From: Thermoleophilia bacterium SCSIO 60948
Lineage (GTDB): Bacteria; Actinomycetota; Thermoleophilia; Solirubrobacterales; 70-9
Reading direction: 5' to 3'
Length of the DNA stretch: 64,000 nt
Assembly: GCA_021496505.1 (NCBI GenBank)
Contig: CP053031.1
Coordinates: 434,001 to 498,000 of the forward strand
Made by a program: the position numbers and the translations under genes. The notes beneath the pieces were generated by a model. The model was given only the letters and a program-made list of their open reading frames with translations. It was not told the DNA's origin and ran no database searches. This document shows positions 18,845-28,406 of this stretch, piece after piece; the first letter of the stretch is position 1; every line of letters begins with the position of its first letter.

Positions 18845-19516
18845 ATGGCGCAGACCAATCTGATCCTCCTCGGCCCGCCCGGCTCCGGCAAGGGAACCCA
18901 GGGCGAGCGCCTGACCGACGACCTCGAGCTCCCGTACTGGGCCACCGGCGACATCCTCCGCGCCGCGGTGCGCGAGGGCACGGACGTCGGCAAGGAGGCC
19001 CAGCGCTACATGGACGCGGGCGATCTCGTCCCCGACGAGGTCATCGTCGGCGTCATCGCCGAGCGGATCGACGGCCCGGAGGGCCGCGACGGCTTCATCC
19101 TCGACGGCTTCCCGCGCACGCTGGGCCAGGCGGAGGCGCTCGACGAGAAGCTCGGCGAGCTCGGCACCCGGCTCTCGCGCGTGATCCTGATCGACGTCTC
19201 CGACGAGGAGGTCGCCCGGCGCCTCGGCGGCCGCCGCGTCTGCCCGAACGGACACGTCTTCCACGTCGAGTTCTCACCGCCCGAGAAGGAGGGCGTCTGC
19301 GACGTCTGCGGCGAGGAGCTCTACACCCGCGACGACGACAAGCCCGACGTCATCGAGCACCGGCTCAGCACCTACCACGACAAGACCGAGCCGCTCGTCG
19401 CCTACTACGAGGACAAGGGCCTGCTCGTCCGAGTCGACGGCACCCTGCCCCCCGACGAGGTCGCCGAGAAGATCTCGCGGGTTCTGGCTACGGAGCGAAT
19501 GGAGTCGGACGTCTAG
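18845..19516 (+). CDS. adk: adenylate kinase
   Basis: A 223-residue enzyme catalysing ATP + AMP = 2 ADP. The P-loop GPPGSGKGTQ, the AMP-binding DGFPRT and the long-lid form are present. The lid carries a zinc-type pattern, CPNGHVFH then CDVCG, so it probably binds zinc through Cys/His ligands. It lies between the divergent coiled-coil gene and map, and a copy of repeat R1 follows its stop. Confidence 0.96.
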   Translation: MAQTNLILLGPPGSGKGTQGERLTDDLELPYWATGDILRAAVREGTDVGKEAQRYMDAGDLVPDEVIVGVIAERIDGPEGRDGFILDGFPRTLGQAEALDEKLGELGTRLSRVILIDVSDEEVARRLGGRRVCPNGHVFHVEFSPPEKEGVCDVCGEELYTRDDDKPDVIEHRLSTYHDKTEPLVAYYEDKGLLVRVDGTLPPDEVAEKISRVLATERMESDV

Positions 19517-19541
19517 ACGGTCGGCGGAGGCGCCTGGCGGC

Positions 19542-19588
19542 GTCATCGGCCGGTCGTGTGCGGCGCACACTTCCCGGCCTGCTTCCCC
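19542..19588 (+). repeat. dispersed repeat R1, copy B
   Basis: A 47-nt element between adk and map, matching copy A at 41 of 47 positions, including GTCATCGGC, GTGTGCGG, GCACAC and GCCTGCTTCCCC. The GTGTGC/GCACAC inverted repeat is conserved. Confidence 0.7.
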
Positions 19589-19648
19589 GCAAGTCACCCT
19601 CCGGCGACCGACTCGATCCACGCCGCGCGAGTGCCTCGAGACGGGGCT

Positions 19649-19654
19649 TAGACT
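19649..19654 (+). promoter_or_regulatory. TAGACT -10-like box before map
   Basis: TAGACT lies 9 nt before the map ATG with no RBS between, which fits a leaderless transcript beginning at or just before the start codon. Confidence 0.4.
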
Positions 19655-19663
19655 GAGCCGCAG

Positions 19664-20415
<752 letters not shown>

Positions 20416-20434
<19 letters not shown>

Positions 20435-21312
20435 ACCTCCGGCGCCTGCGGATCGCAGTTCCCCTCGTCGCGCTCGCGGCGCTCCTCGCGCCCGCGCACG
20501 CCGCCGGCGGAGAGCCGACGGGCGCCGGGTCGGCGTGGGTCTGGTCCTGGGGCGAGCCCGGGCAGGGTGCCGAGGAGGCGGCCGCCGGGCTCGCCGACCG
20601 GGTCGAGGCCGAGGGCCTCGACCGCGTCGCCCTCAACGTCCAGGCGGGCTTCGATCGGCGCGCCGAGGCGGCGATCGCCGCGCTCGGCGCCCGAGGCGTG
20701 GCGGTCGAGGCGCTCGCCGGCGAGCGCGACTGGGGCAGCCGCGGCCGCGCCGACATGCTCGCGTTCGTCCGCGCCGCGCGCGCCTACGACCGCGCGGCGC
20801 CGGAGGGCTCGCGGCTCGCCGGCATCCACCTCGATGTCGAGCCGTGGGGCATGGGGCGCTGGGAGCGCGACGGCGCGCGCCTGCTCCGCGACTACCTCGA
20901 GTCGATCTCGCGGGCGCGTCGTGTCGCCGGGCCGCTGGCGCTCACGATCGACATCCCGCTCGCCTTCGAGAGCACGCCGTCACCGCGCGGCTCGCGGGAG
21001 CGAAACGCCGCCGCCGAGGCGATCAGGCGTGCCGATGCCGCGGTGCTGATGGACTACCGCGATGACGCCGGGCGCGCGATCGTCGATGGCCGCCGCGAGA
21101 TCCGGATCGGAGCGCGCCTCGGCCGTGAGGTCTGGATCGGTCTCGAGACCGCACCGGCGGTGGGGGAGCCCGAGTCGATCACGTTCTTCGAGGAGGGCCG
21201 GGCGGCGCTGGCGGACGCGATCGCGGCGATCGCGGGCCGGTTCGGGGGCTCCGAGGCGTTCGGCGGCGTCGTCGTTCACCACCTGGGGTCGCTCAGCGGG
21301 CTGGATCCCTGA
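20416..21312 (+). CDS. exported TIM-barrel/glycosidase-like hypothetical protein
   Basis: A 298-residue protein with a signal peptide ([21 protein letters not shown]). The mature part shows the alternating strand/helix pattern of a TIM barrel, with strand ends [30 protein letters not shown] (residues 135-146), [18 protein letters not shown] and [10 protein letters not shown]. The acidic LDVEP and MDYRD strand ends are reminiscent of glycoside hydrolases, but I cannot assign a family. The GTG at 20416 is chosen because it gives a complete signal peptide; it overlaps map by 19 nt. It occupies the place of infA in the usual map-infA-rpmJ order. Confidence 0.7.
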
Positions 21313-21350
21313 CGGGGCCCCGCATCTACACCGTCGCCCGGCGGATTGCG

Positions 21351-21359
21351 TGCTACCAT
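21351..21359 (+). promoter_or_regulatory. extended -10 promoter before rpmJ
   Basis: TGC TACCAT forms an extended -10 similar to the one before fusA. It would make a leader of about 110 nt for the alpha operon, needed because unrelated genes separate rpmJ from the spc operon. Confidence 0.4.
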
Positions 21360-21367
21360 CCTTGGTC

Positions 21368-21418
21368 GGCCGAAAGGCCTCCGTTCGCGCGCGTCCGCCG
21401 TCCGATTCCTGGGACGGC
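21368..21418 (+). promoter_or_regulatory. hairpins in the rpmJ leader
   Basis: GGCC-GAAA-GGCC (21368-21379) is a GNRA tetraloop hairpin. GCCGTCC (21397-21403) pairs with GGACGGC (21412-21418) and is followed by GGGCATTT. They may attenuate or stabilise the alpha-operon mRNA. Confidence 0.35.
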
Positions 21419-21476
21419 CGGGCATTTCCCCCCGAGAAATCGATCGATATGCGGCGCGTGTGCGCCGGAGGAGCCG

Positions 21477-21590
21477 ATGAAGGTTCGAGCCTCAGTCAAG
21501 CCGATGTGTGAGCGCTGCCGGATCATCCGCCGGCGCGGCCGCGTGCTCGTCATCTGCTCGAACCCGCGCCACAAGCAGCGCCAGGGCTAG
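21477..21590 (+). CDS. rpmJ: 50S ribosomal protein L36 (bL36)
   Basis: A 37-residue protein, [14 protein letters not shown] onwards, with the zinc ligands Cys11, Cys14, Cys27 and His32. It is the zinc-containing form of L36. GGAGGAG lies 4 nt upstream of the ATG. It heads the alpha operon with rpsM 45 nt downstream. Confidence 0.96.
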   Translation: MKVRASVKPMCERCRIIRRRGRVLVICSNPRHKQRQG

Positions 21591-21635
21591 CGCGGCACCT
21601 CTCAAGGCTTAAGACCAGGAGCGAAGTTTCACTAG

Positions 21636-22016
21636 ATGGCACGCATCGCAGGAGTCAACATCCCGCTCAACAAGCGGGTCGAGGTCGGTCTCACCTACGT
21701 CTACGGGATCGGCGACTCGACCGCCCGCAAGATCATCGAGCAGGTCGGGGTCGACCCCGACACCTACGTCAAGGACCTCACCGACGACGAGGTGATCAAG
21801 CTCCGCGAGGCCGTCGAGTCGCACGAGGTCGAGGGCGACCTGCGCCGCGAGCGCTCGCAGAACGTCAAGCGCCTGTCGGAGATCGGCTCCTACCGCGGCC
21901 TGCGCCATCGCCGCGGCCTCCCGGTCCGCGGTCAGCGCACGAAGACCAACGCCCGTGGCCGCAAGGGCCCGAAGAAGATGAGCATCGCCGGCAAGCGCAA
22001 GCCGGGCAAGAAGTAG
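21636..22016 (+). CDS. rpsM: 30S ribosomal protein S13 (uS13)
   Basis: A 126-residue head protein that contacts P-site tRNA and forms intersubunit bridges. [26 protein letters not shown] and the C-terminal [19 protein letters not shown]-like block (here [11 protein letters not shown]) identify it. Standard length and place. Confidence 0.97.
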   Translation: MARIAGVNIPLNKRVEVGLTYVYGIGDSTARKIIEQVGVDPDTYVKDLTDDEVIKLREAVESHEVEGDLRRERSQNVKRLSEIGSYRGLRHRRGLPVRGQRTKTNARGRKGPKKMSIAGKRKPGKK

Positions 22017-22027
22017 GAGCCTGACCA

Positions 22028-22438
22028 ATGCCGCAGCCGAGAAGACAGCAGGGCAGAGGACGCCAGACGACGCGCCGTCGCGCGCGCAAGAACGTCCCGG
22101 TCGGCGTCGTCCACATCAAGACCTCTTTCAACAACACGATCGTCACGATCACCGACCCCGAGGGCAACGTCCTCTGCTGGGAGTCGGCCGGGTCGGTCGG
22201 CTACAAGGGCTCACGCAAGTCGACGCCGTTCGCCGCGCAGGTGACCGCCGACGCCGCGGCCCGCAAGGGCATGGAGCACGGCCTCGAGCGCGTCGAGGTG
22301 CTCGCCAAGGGCGCCGGCTCCGGCCGTGACACCGCGATCCGCTCGCTGCAGGCCGCCGGCCTCCAGGTCACGAACGTCAAGGACGTCACGCCGCAGGCCC
22401 ACAACGGTTGCCGTCAGCCGAAGCGCAAGCGGGGTTAA
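22028..22438 (+). CDS. rpsK: 30S ribosomal protein S11 (uS11)
   Basis: The 136-residue platform protein helps shape the mRNA exit path. [40 protein letters not shown] and the C-terminal [16 protein letters not shown] match the family, the last with the usual HNGCRPPKRRR ending slightly altered. It follows rpsM by 11 nt. Confidence 0.97.
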   Translation: MPQPRRQQGRGRQTTRRRARKNVPVGVVHIKTSFNNTIVTITDPEGNVLCWESAGSVGYKGSRKSTPFAAQVTADAAARKGMEHGLERVEVLAKGAGSGRDTAIRSLQAAGLQVTNVKDVTPQAHNGCRQPKRKRG

Positions 22439-22442
22439 CGAA

Positions 22443-23063
22443 ATGGCTCGAGACACCGGATCGCAGTGCAAGCAGTGCCGCCGCGAGGGCCAGAAGCTGT
22501 TCCTCAAGGGCGAGCGTTGCCTGACCGACAAGTGCGCCGTCGAGCGCCGCTCCTACCCGCCGGGTGACCACGGCCGCGCTCGCCTGCGCCCGTCCGAGTA
22601 CCGCCAGCAGCTGCGCGAGAAGCAGAAGGCGCGCCGCTTCTACCAGGTGCTCGAGCGCCAGTTCCGCAACTACTACGAGAAGGCCGCCGCCCAGCAGGGC
22701 GTGACGGGTGAGAACCTGTTGCGGCTGCTCGAGCGGCGCTTCGACAACGTCCTCGTCCGGCTCGGCTTCGCCGCCTCGCGGCGCCAGGCCCGCCAGATGA
22801 TCACCCACGGTCACTGGATGGTCAACGGCAAGCGCCTCGACATCCCGAGCTACCAGGTCCGCCCCGACGACGTGATCACCTTCAAGACGGATTCGAAGGG
22901 CATCGACGTCGTCCGCGAGGCGACCGAGCTGACCGCCGCGGTCCCGGCCTGGCTGCAGGCCGACCACGACGCGGTGACCGCGAAGATCCTCCGCCTCCCA
23001 GAGCGAGACGACATCGTCGCCCCGATCGACGAGCAGCTCATCGTCGAGCTCTACTCGAAGTAG
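22443..23063 (+). CDS. rpsD: 30S ribosomal protein S4, zinc-binding form (uS4)
   Basis: A 206-residue primary 16S rRNA binder and, in enterics, a regulator of the alpha operon. It has an N-terminal zinc site (Cys9, Cys12, Cys26, Cys31) and the S4 domain [12 protein letters not shown]-type block (here [21 protein letters not shown]). The ATG at 22443 gives the standard MAR start and lies 4 nt after rpsK. A strong hairpin follows the stop. Confidence 0.97.
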   Translation: MARDTGSQCKQCRREGQKLFLKGERCLTDKCAVERRSYPPGDHGRARLRPSEYRQQLREKQKARRFYQVLERQFRNYYEKAAAQQGVTGENLLRLLERRFDNVLVRLGFAASRRQARQMITHGHWMVNGKRLDIPSYQVRPDDVITFKTDSKGIDVVREATELTAAVPAWLQADHDAVTAKILRLPERDDIVAPIDEQLIVELYSK

Positions 23064-23070
23064 GCGACCG

Positions 23071-23098
23071 GCTCGCGGGCGCGCCACCCGCGAGCTTC
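23071..23098 (+). terminator. attenuator-like hairpin between rpsD and rpoA
   Basis: GCTCGCGGG (23071-23079) pairs perfectly with CCCGCGAGC (23087-23095) around a 7-nt loop and is followed by TTCT. It could cut the level of rpoA and rplQ relative to the ribosomal genes by partial termination or RNA processing. Confidence 0.45.
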
Positions 23099-23156
23099 TG
23101 ATGAGAGCAGCAGCGCACCTTTCACCCCGCACCCCGAAGCGAAGAGGTTTCCCGAG

Positions 23157-24125
23157 ATGACCAGCACCCTTTCCGAGTTCCAGGCCCCCAAGATCGCCAG
23201 CGAGTCGGTCAACGACAACCGCGGCACGTTCGTCGTCGAGCCGCTCGACAAGGGCTTCGGCTACACGTTCGGCAACTCGCTTCGCCGTGTGCTGCTCTCC
23301 TCGCTCGGCGGCGCCGCGATCAAGTCGGTGCGAATCGAGGGCGTCTCGCACGAGTTCTCGACCATCGAGGGGATCAAGGAGGACGTCACCGACATCGTCC
23401 TCAACCTCAAGGAGGTCGTCATCCGGATGCACACGGATGCCGACGAGGTCGAGGCCCCGCTCGTCCAGACGGGCCCCGGCGAGATCACCGCGAAGGACAT
23501 CGACCTGCCCGCCGGCGTCGAGGTCCTCAACCCCGACGCCCCGATCGCGACGCTCGAGAAGCGCACGAAGCTCGAGATGTACCTGACGATCGGCAAGGGT
23601 CGCGGCTACTCGCCCGCCGAGGACAACAAGTCCGAGGACCAGCCGATCGGCGTCATCCCGATCGACTCGATCTTCTCGCCGATCCGCCGCGCCGCCTACG
23701 AGGTCGACTCGGCCCGTGTCGGTCAGCGCACCGATTACGACAAGCTGTCGCTCGAGGTCGAGACCGACGGTTCGATCGAGCCGGGCTCGGCGGTCCGCGA
23801 GGCGGCCGAGATCCTGATCCAGTCGCTGGCGATCTTCACCGACGCCGACCGCGTCGAGGAGCTCACCGCGCGCGACTCGGTCGGCGACATCGACGCCGGC
23901 TTCGCCCCGGTGCCCCAGTCGGCCGGCGACGAGCGCCTGATCGAGGAGCTCGAGATCGGCGTCCGTGCCTACAACTGCCTCAAGCGCGCCGGCATCCAGA
24001 CCGTCGGCGACCTCGTCCAGCGCTCGGAGTCCGAGCTCAACGCGATCCCGAACTTCGGCAAGCGCTCGACCGACGAGGTCAAGGAGGCCCTGACCACGCT
24101 CGGCCTCGGCCTCCGCGACGAGTAG
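23157..24125 (+). CDS. rpoA: DNA-directed RNA polymerase subunit alpha
   Basis: The 322-residue subunit nucleates RNA polymerase assembly. The N-terminal domain holds the dimerisation and beta-contact motifs (GFGYTFGNSLRRVLLSSLGGAAI). A linker then leads to the C-terminal domain (about 255-322) with the helix-hairpin-helix region YNCLKRAGIQTVGDLVQRSESEL that binds UP elements and activators. Standard length. Confidence 0.98.
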   Translation: MTSTLSEFQAPKIASESVNDNRGTFVVEPLDKGFGYTFGNSLRRVLLSSLGGAAIKSVRIEGVSHEFSTIEGIKEDVTDIVLNLKEVVIRMHTDADEVEAPLVQTGPGEITAKDIDLPAGVEVLNPDAPIATLEKRTKLEMYLTIGKGRGYSPAEDNKSEDQPIGVIPIDSIFSPIRRAAYEVDSARVGQRTDYDKLSLEVETDGSIEPGSAVREAAEILIQSLAIFTDADRVEELTARDSVGDIDAGFAPVPQSAGDERLIEELEIGVRAYNCLKRAGIQTVGDLVQRSESELNAIPNFGKRSTDEVKEALTTLGLGLRDE

Positions 24126-24144
24126 TCAGTCGACCCCGGCCCGC

Positions 24145-24150
24145 TAACCT
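24145..24150 (+). promoter_or_regulatory. TAACCT -10-like box before rplQ
   Basis: TAACCT lies 11 nt before the rplQ ATG, in a 36-nt gap that has no RBS. It fits the leaderless pattern seen at secY, adk, map, surE and others. Confidence 0.3.
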
Positions 24151-24161
24151 CCGACGCCGCC

Positions 24162-24515
24162 ATGCGCCATTCCAAGCAGAGAAACAAGCTCAGCCGTGAC
24201 ACGGCACACCGCCGCGCGCTGATGCGCAACCTCTGCCGCGAGGTGATCGAGCACGAGCGGATCAAGACGAGCCAGGCCAAGGCCAAGGCCGTCAAGCCGA
24301 AGCTCGAGAAGCTGATCACCCTCGCGCAGCGCGGCGACCTGCACGCGCGGCGCCAGGCGATGGCCGAGCTCGGCCACGACCGCTTCCTCGTCTACAAGCT
24401 CTTCGAGGAGATCGCACCGCGCTACGCGGAGCGGCCGGGCGGCTACACGCGGATCGTCAAGCTCGGCCCGCGCCGCTCGGACTCGACCGAGATGGTCTTT
24501 CTCGAGCTGGTCTAG
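24162..24515 (+). CDS. rplQ: 50S ribosomal protein L17 (bL17)
   Basis: The 117-residue product has MRHSKQRNKLSRDTAHRRALMRNL, then ERIKTSQAKAKAVKPKLEKLITLAQ, ending in the GGYTRIVKLGPRRSDSTEMV block. It closes the alpha operon. Its TAG overlaps the stop of the convergent gene in one CTAG (24512-24515), so no terminator space exists. Confidence 0.97.
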   Translation: MRHSKQRNKLSRDTAHRRALMRNLCREVIEHERIKTSQAKAKAVKPKLEKLITLAQRGDLHARRQAMAELGHDRFLVYKLFEEIAPRYAERPGGYTRIVKLGPRRSDSTEMVFLELV

Positions 24516-25057
24516 CTCCCGCTGAGCGCGTCGCTCGCCTCGACGAGCTCGGCGCGCATGTTCGACTCCATCATCCGCAGCGCTGCGTCGCCGAGGTCGT
24601 CTTCGATCGGGACGACCGCGTTACTCGCGACGCTGACGGGAACTCCGCGCATGTAGGCGTCGAGCGCCGTGTAGAGAATGCACTGCTCGGTCACCTGGCC
24701 GGCCAGGACGAGACGGTCGATCTCGTGGACTTTGAGCAGCTCGTCGAGCGCCGAGCCGTAGAACGCGCTGTGGCGGACCTTCTGCACGAACAGCGAGCCC
24801 TTGCGCGGGAGGAGCGGCTCGACGAGCTCGGGGTGCTCGCCCTGCATCGCGGCCTCGCCGATGTCCTTCGATGTCGCCGTGAAGTCCTGGTGGTTGTCGT
24901 TGACGTAGACGAGCGTGGCTTCGTCGGACTCGAGGGCCGCGTCGATCAGGCCTGAGATCGGCTCGATCCGGTCCTTCGCGTGCTCGGCGAGGGGCTCGGC
25001 GTCCTCGTGGTCGTAGGGGTTCAGCATGTCGATGACGAGTACTCCGAGGCGGGACAT
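24512..25057 (-). CDS. isochorismatase-family cysteine hydrolase
   Basis: A 181-residue enzyme with the Asp-Lys-Cys triad of the family at Asp10 (LVIDML), Lys93 (VQKVRHSAFYGS) and Cys126 (VTEQCILYTALDAYMRG). Family members hydrolyse isochorismate, nicotinamide or ureido substrates. It is divergent from NAD synthase by 109 nt, which makes a nicotinamidase-like (NAD salvage) role attractive. However, the Asp/His metal-ligand set typical of PncA is not clearly complete (only NDNHQDF is seen), so I leave the substrate open. The ATG at 25057 gives MSRLGVLVIDML, the usual start. Its stop is shared with rplQ. Confidence 0.85.
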   Translation of the reverse strand: MSRLGVLVIDMLNPYDHEDAEPLAEHAKDRIEPISGLIDAALESDEATLVYVNDNHQDFTATSKDIGEAAMQGEHPELVEPLLPRKGSLFVQKVRHSAFYGSALDELLKVHEIDRLVLAGQVTEQCILYTALDAYMRGVPVSVASNAVVPIEDDLGDAALRMMESNMRAELVEASDALSGS

Positions 25058-25166
25058 GCGGGCGCGGTTTCCCGCTCGAGAGCAGCCCAATCGCCGTCCG
25101 GGCGCCGGCGCCCGAAACCCCGTCCTGGGGGGATCCGGGGCCCGGATACGGGTAAGAATCCCAGCC

Positions 25167-27200
25167 GTGGACTTCCGCAACCTCTATGCCCAGGGCTTCG
25201 CTCGCGTCGCGGCCTGCACGCAGCGGGTCGAGATCGGCGACCCCGAGGCGAGCGCGCGCGAGGTGCTGGCTCAGGCTCGCGCCTGCTCGGACGACGCGGT
25301 CGGGATCGCGGTGTTCCCCGAGCTCTGCCTGACCGGGTACTCGATCGAGGACCACCTGCTTCAGGATCCGCTGCTCGACGCCGCCGAGGCGGCCGTCGTC
25401 CAGGTGATCGAGGGCTCACGCGAGCTCGTGCCGCTGCTCTTCGTCGGCGTGCCACTACGGCTTCGCGGCCGGGTGTTCAACTGCGCCGCGGCGATCCACC
25501 GCGGCGAGCTGCTCGGCCTCGTCCCGAAGTCGTTCATCCCCGACTACCGCGAGTTCTACGAGCATCGCCAGATCGCATCGGGCGCCGGGGAGCGGGGGCA
25601 TGTGAGCGTCGCGGGGCGGACCGTGCCGTTCGGCGCCGATCTCCTGTTCGAGGCAGGCGACGTGCCGGGTCTCGTGGTCCACGCGGAGATCTGCGAGGAC
25701 CTCTGGGTGCCGGTGCCGCCGAGCTCGCGGGCGGCGCTCGCCGGCGCGACGGTCCTGCTGAACCTCTCGGGCAGCCCGATCACGGTCGGCCGCGCGGATG
25801 ATCGCGAGCTGCTCTGCCGCGCACAGTCCTCGCGCTGCCTCGCGGCCTACGTCTACTCGGCCGCCGGCGAGGGCGAGTCGACGACCGACCTCGCCTGGGA
25901 CGGTCAGACCAACGTGTATGAGGACGGGATCCGGCTCGCCGCCGGCGAGCGCTTCGCGGGCGAGGCGACGATCACCACCGCCGACGTCGACCTCGACCAG
26001 CTTCGCGCCGAGCGGATGCGGATGGGGACCTTCGACGACAGCCGCCGTGCCGAGGACGTCCACGCCGAGGACTTCCGGCGCGTCACCTTCAGCCTCGATC
26101 CGCCGTCCGGCGACCTGGGGCTGCGCCGCGAGCTCGAGCGCTTCCCGTTCGTGCCGTCGGACCCCGACCGCCTCGCCCAGGACTGCTACGAGGCCTACAA
26201 CATCCAGGTCGCGGGGCTGATCCGCCGCCTCGACGCGATCGGTGGCGCGAAGGTCGTGATCGGAGTCTCCGGCGGGCTCGATTCGACCCACGCTCTGATC
26301 GTCGCCGCGCGGGCGATGGATCGCGCGGGGCGCCCGCGCAGCGACATCCTCGGCTTCACGCTGCCGGGGTTCGCGACCGGCGAGGAGACGAAATCGAACG
26401 CGGCGCGGCTGATGGAGACGCTCGGTATCACCGCCGCCGAGATCGACATCACCGAGACGGCGGAGCTGATGCTGCGCGAGATCGACCACCCCTATTCGCG
26501 CGGCGAGGAGGTCTACGACGTCACGTTCGAGAACGTCCAGGCCGGGCTTCGCACCGACTACCTGTTCCGGATCGCCAACCAGCGCGGCGGCATCGTCCTC
26601 GGGACGGGCGACCTGTCCGAGCTCGCGCTCGGCTGGGCGACCTATGGCGTCGGCGACCAGATGAGTCACTACAACGTCAACGCCGGCGTCCCGAAGACGC
26701 TCGTCCAGCACCTGATCCGCTGGGTCGCCAACTCGGACGAGTTCGAGCCCGAGGTCGGCGAGACGCTGCTCTCCGTCCTCGACACGGAGATCAGCCCGGA
26801 GCTCGTGCCCGGTGAGGAGCTGCAGTCGACCGAGGACTCGATCGGGCCGTACTCGCTGCACGACTTCACGCTGTTCCACGTCCTGCGCTTCGGCTTCCGG
26901 CCGTCGAAGATCGGTTTCCTTGCTTGGCACGCGTGGCGCGACGCCGCGGCCGGGGAGTGGCCGCCGAACTTCCCGGACGAGAAGCGCTCCGAATACTCCG
27001 AGCGCGAGATCCACGACTGGATGAAGCTGTTCCTCGAGCGCTTCTTCGCGTTCGCCCAGTTCAAGCGCTCGGCGCTGCCGAATGGGCCGAAGGTCTCGCA
27101 CGGGGGCTCGCTGTCGCCGCGCGGCGACTGGCGCGCGCCCTCGGACTCCTCGGCCGCGGCCTGGTTGCGTGACCTCGAGCGCTGGACTCCCGAGGGCTAG
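25167..27200 (+). CDS. nadE: glutamine-dependent NAD+ synthetase
   Basis: The 677-residue two-domain enzyme makes NAD from deamido-NAD with glutamine as amine donor. Residues 1 to about 280 are the nitrilase-type glutaminase domain with its catalytic triad Glu52, Lys121 and Cys176. Residues from about 340 are the ATP-pyrophosphatase synthetase domain with the P-loop SGGLDST (368-374). The GTG at 25167 is chosen as the start that places the glutaminase domain correctly; upstream frame residues are low-quality Arg/Pro sequence. truA follows after 10 nt. Length matches the long actinobacterial type. Confidence 0.96.
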   Translation: MDFRNLYAQGFARVAACTQRVEIGDPEASAREVLAQARACSDDAVGIAVFPELCLTGYSIEDHLLQDPLLDAAEAAVVQVIEGSRELVPLLFVGVPLRLRGRVFNCAAAIHRGELLGLVPKSFIPDYREFYEHRQIASGAGERGHVSVAGRTVPFGADLLFEAGDVPGLVVHAEICEDLWVPVPPSSRAALAGATVLLNLSGSPITVGRADDRELLCRAQSSRCLAAYVYSAAGEGESTTDLAWDGQTNVYEDGIRLAAGERFAGEATITTADVDLDQLRAERMRMGTFDDSRRAEDVHAEDFRRVTFSLDPPSGDLGLRRELERFPFVPSDPDRLAQDCYEAYNIQVAGLIRRLDAIGGAKVVIGVSGGLDSTHALIVAARAMDRAGRPRSDILGFTLPGFATGEETKSNAARLMETLGITAAEIDITETAELMLREIDHPYSRGEEVYDVTFENVQAGLRTDYLFRIANQRGGIVLGTGDLSELALGWATYGVGDQMSHYNVNAGVPKTLVQHLIRWVANSDEFEPEVGETLLSVLDTEISPELVPGEELQSTEDSIGPYSLHDFTLFHVLRFGFRPSKIGFLAWHAWRDAAAGEWPPNFPDEKRSEYSEREIHDWMKLFLERFFAFAQFKRSALPNGPKVSHGGSLSPRGDWRAPSDSSAAAWLRDLERWTPEG

Positions 27201-27203
27201 CCT
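27198..27203 (+). promoter_or_regulatory. TAGCCT box overlapping the nadE stop
   Basis: TAGCCT includes the nadE TAG and lies 7 nt before the truA GTG, which lacks an RBS. It might serve a leaderless truA transcript, or be chance because the TAG is a stop codon. Confidence 0.2.
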
Positions 27204-27210
27204 CGCCCGC

Positions 27211-28023
27211 GTGGCGAGCCGGCGCCTCGACATCTCATACGACGGATCGGGCTTCTCGGGCTGGGCTTCCCAGCCGGGCCGGCGGACCGTGCAGGGTGAG
27301 CTCGAGACGGCGCTCGAGACGGTGCTGCGCGAGCCGGTCGCGCTGACCGTCGCCGGGCGCACCGACGCGGGCGTCCACGCGCTGGGCCAGGTCGCAAGCT
27401 TCGACCTCGCCGGAGCCGTTCCGAGCGATCTCGCGTGGCGGCTCAACGGGCTGATCGGCGAGGACGTCGCGGTCCGAGGCGTGACCCGGGCGCCGGACGG
27501 GTTCGACGCTCGTCGCTGGGCGCGCTCGCGCTCCTACGTCTACCGGGTGCTCGCGGCGCCGCAGCGCGATCCTTTCGAGCGCGGGCGGGCGCTCTGGGTG
27601 TCCCGCCGGCTCGATCTCGATGCACTCGATCGTTGCGCCGCCGCGCTGCCGGGCGAGCACGATTTCACCGCGTTCACGCCGACGGAGACCGACCACGTCC
27701 GCTTCACGCGACGGATCTTTGCGGCGGGGTGGACGCGGTCGGCGCGTGAGGGCGGTTCGATCCTCGAGTTCAGGATCACCGCCGACGCGTTCCTGCGCGG
27801 CATGGTCCGCGCGCTGGTCGGCACGATGCTCGACGTCGCCGAAGGCCGGCGTGACACAGTGAGCTTCGAGCGGCTGCTCGCCGGCGCGCCGCGCTCGGAG
27901 GGTGGGCGGACGGCACCCGCGCACGGGCTCTATCTCGAGCGGATCGAGATGGGCGACGGTCCGACCGAGTGGGTAGGGGCGCCCCGGACCGAAATCGAGC
28001 AGCGATCCGAGGAGGAACGATGA
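27211..28023 (+). CDS. truA: tRNA pseudouridine(38-40) synthase
   Basis: A 270-residue enzyme that isomerises uridines in the tRNA anticodon arm. The catalytic Asp52 stands in GRTDAGVHALGQV; LDISYDGSGFSGWA and the C-terminal FLRGMVRALVGTMLDVAEGR motif are also typical. The GTG at 27211 is chosen because the TruA N-terminus starts right after it. It follows nadE by 10 nt and overlaps the cupin gene by 4 nt, forming a three-gene transcript. Confidence 0.96.
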   Translation: MASRRLDISYDGSGFSGWASQPGRRTVQGELETALETVLREPVALTVAGRTDAGVHALGQVASFDLAGAVPSDLAWRLNGLIGEDVAVRGVTRAPDGFDARRWARSRSYVYRVLAAPQRDPFERGRALWVSRRLDLDALDRCAAALPGEHDFTAFTPTETDHVRFTRRIFAAGWTRSAREGGSILEFRITADAFLRGMVRALVGTMLDVAEGRRDTVSFERLLAGAPRSEGGRTAPAHGLYLERIEMGDGPTEWVGAPRTEIEQRSEEER

Positions 28024-28406
28024 CTGACTTCACGCACTTCAATCTCGACGAGGTCAAGGACCAGGCGCCGGGCTTCGGGCTCGACGACTTCCAGGAGGCC
28101 CGGTTCGCGAACTCCGACTCCGACGCGAAGGACACCGGGTTCTCCATGTTCAGGATCAAGCCGAACCAGCGGCCCCCCTTCGCGCACCGGCACGAGGACG
28201 CGGAGGAGGTCTACCTGATCCTCGGCGGCTCGGGCCGGGCGAAGCTCGACGACGAGATCATCGAGCTCAAGCGGCTCGATGCGATCCGCGTCGCGCCGGG
28301 TGTCACCCGCGCCTGGGAGGCCGGGCCCGACGGCCTCGAGCTACTCGCCTTCGGACCGCGCCACGAGGGCGACGGCGAGATCATCCAGGGCTGGTGGACC
28401 GACTAG
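28020..28406 (+). CDS. cupin-domain protein
   Basis: A 128-residue small beta-barrel protein. The first cupin motif is visible as PFAHRHEDAEEVYLILGGSG (two His, a Glu and a Gly), the usual metal site. The second motif is weaker, around GVTRAWEAGPDGLELLAFG. GGAGGAA lies just upstream of the ATG, which overlaps the truA stop. The substrate is unknown. Its TAG is shared with the convergent ABC gene in one CTAG. Confidence 0.85.
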   Translation: MTDFTHFNLDEVKDQAPGFGLDDFQEARFANSDSDAKDTGFSMFRIKPNQRPPFAHRHEDAEEVYLILGGSGRAKLDDEIIELKRLDAIRVAPGVTRAWEAGPDGLELLAFGPRHEGDGEIIQGWWTD

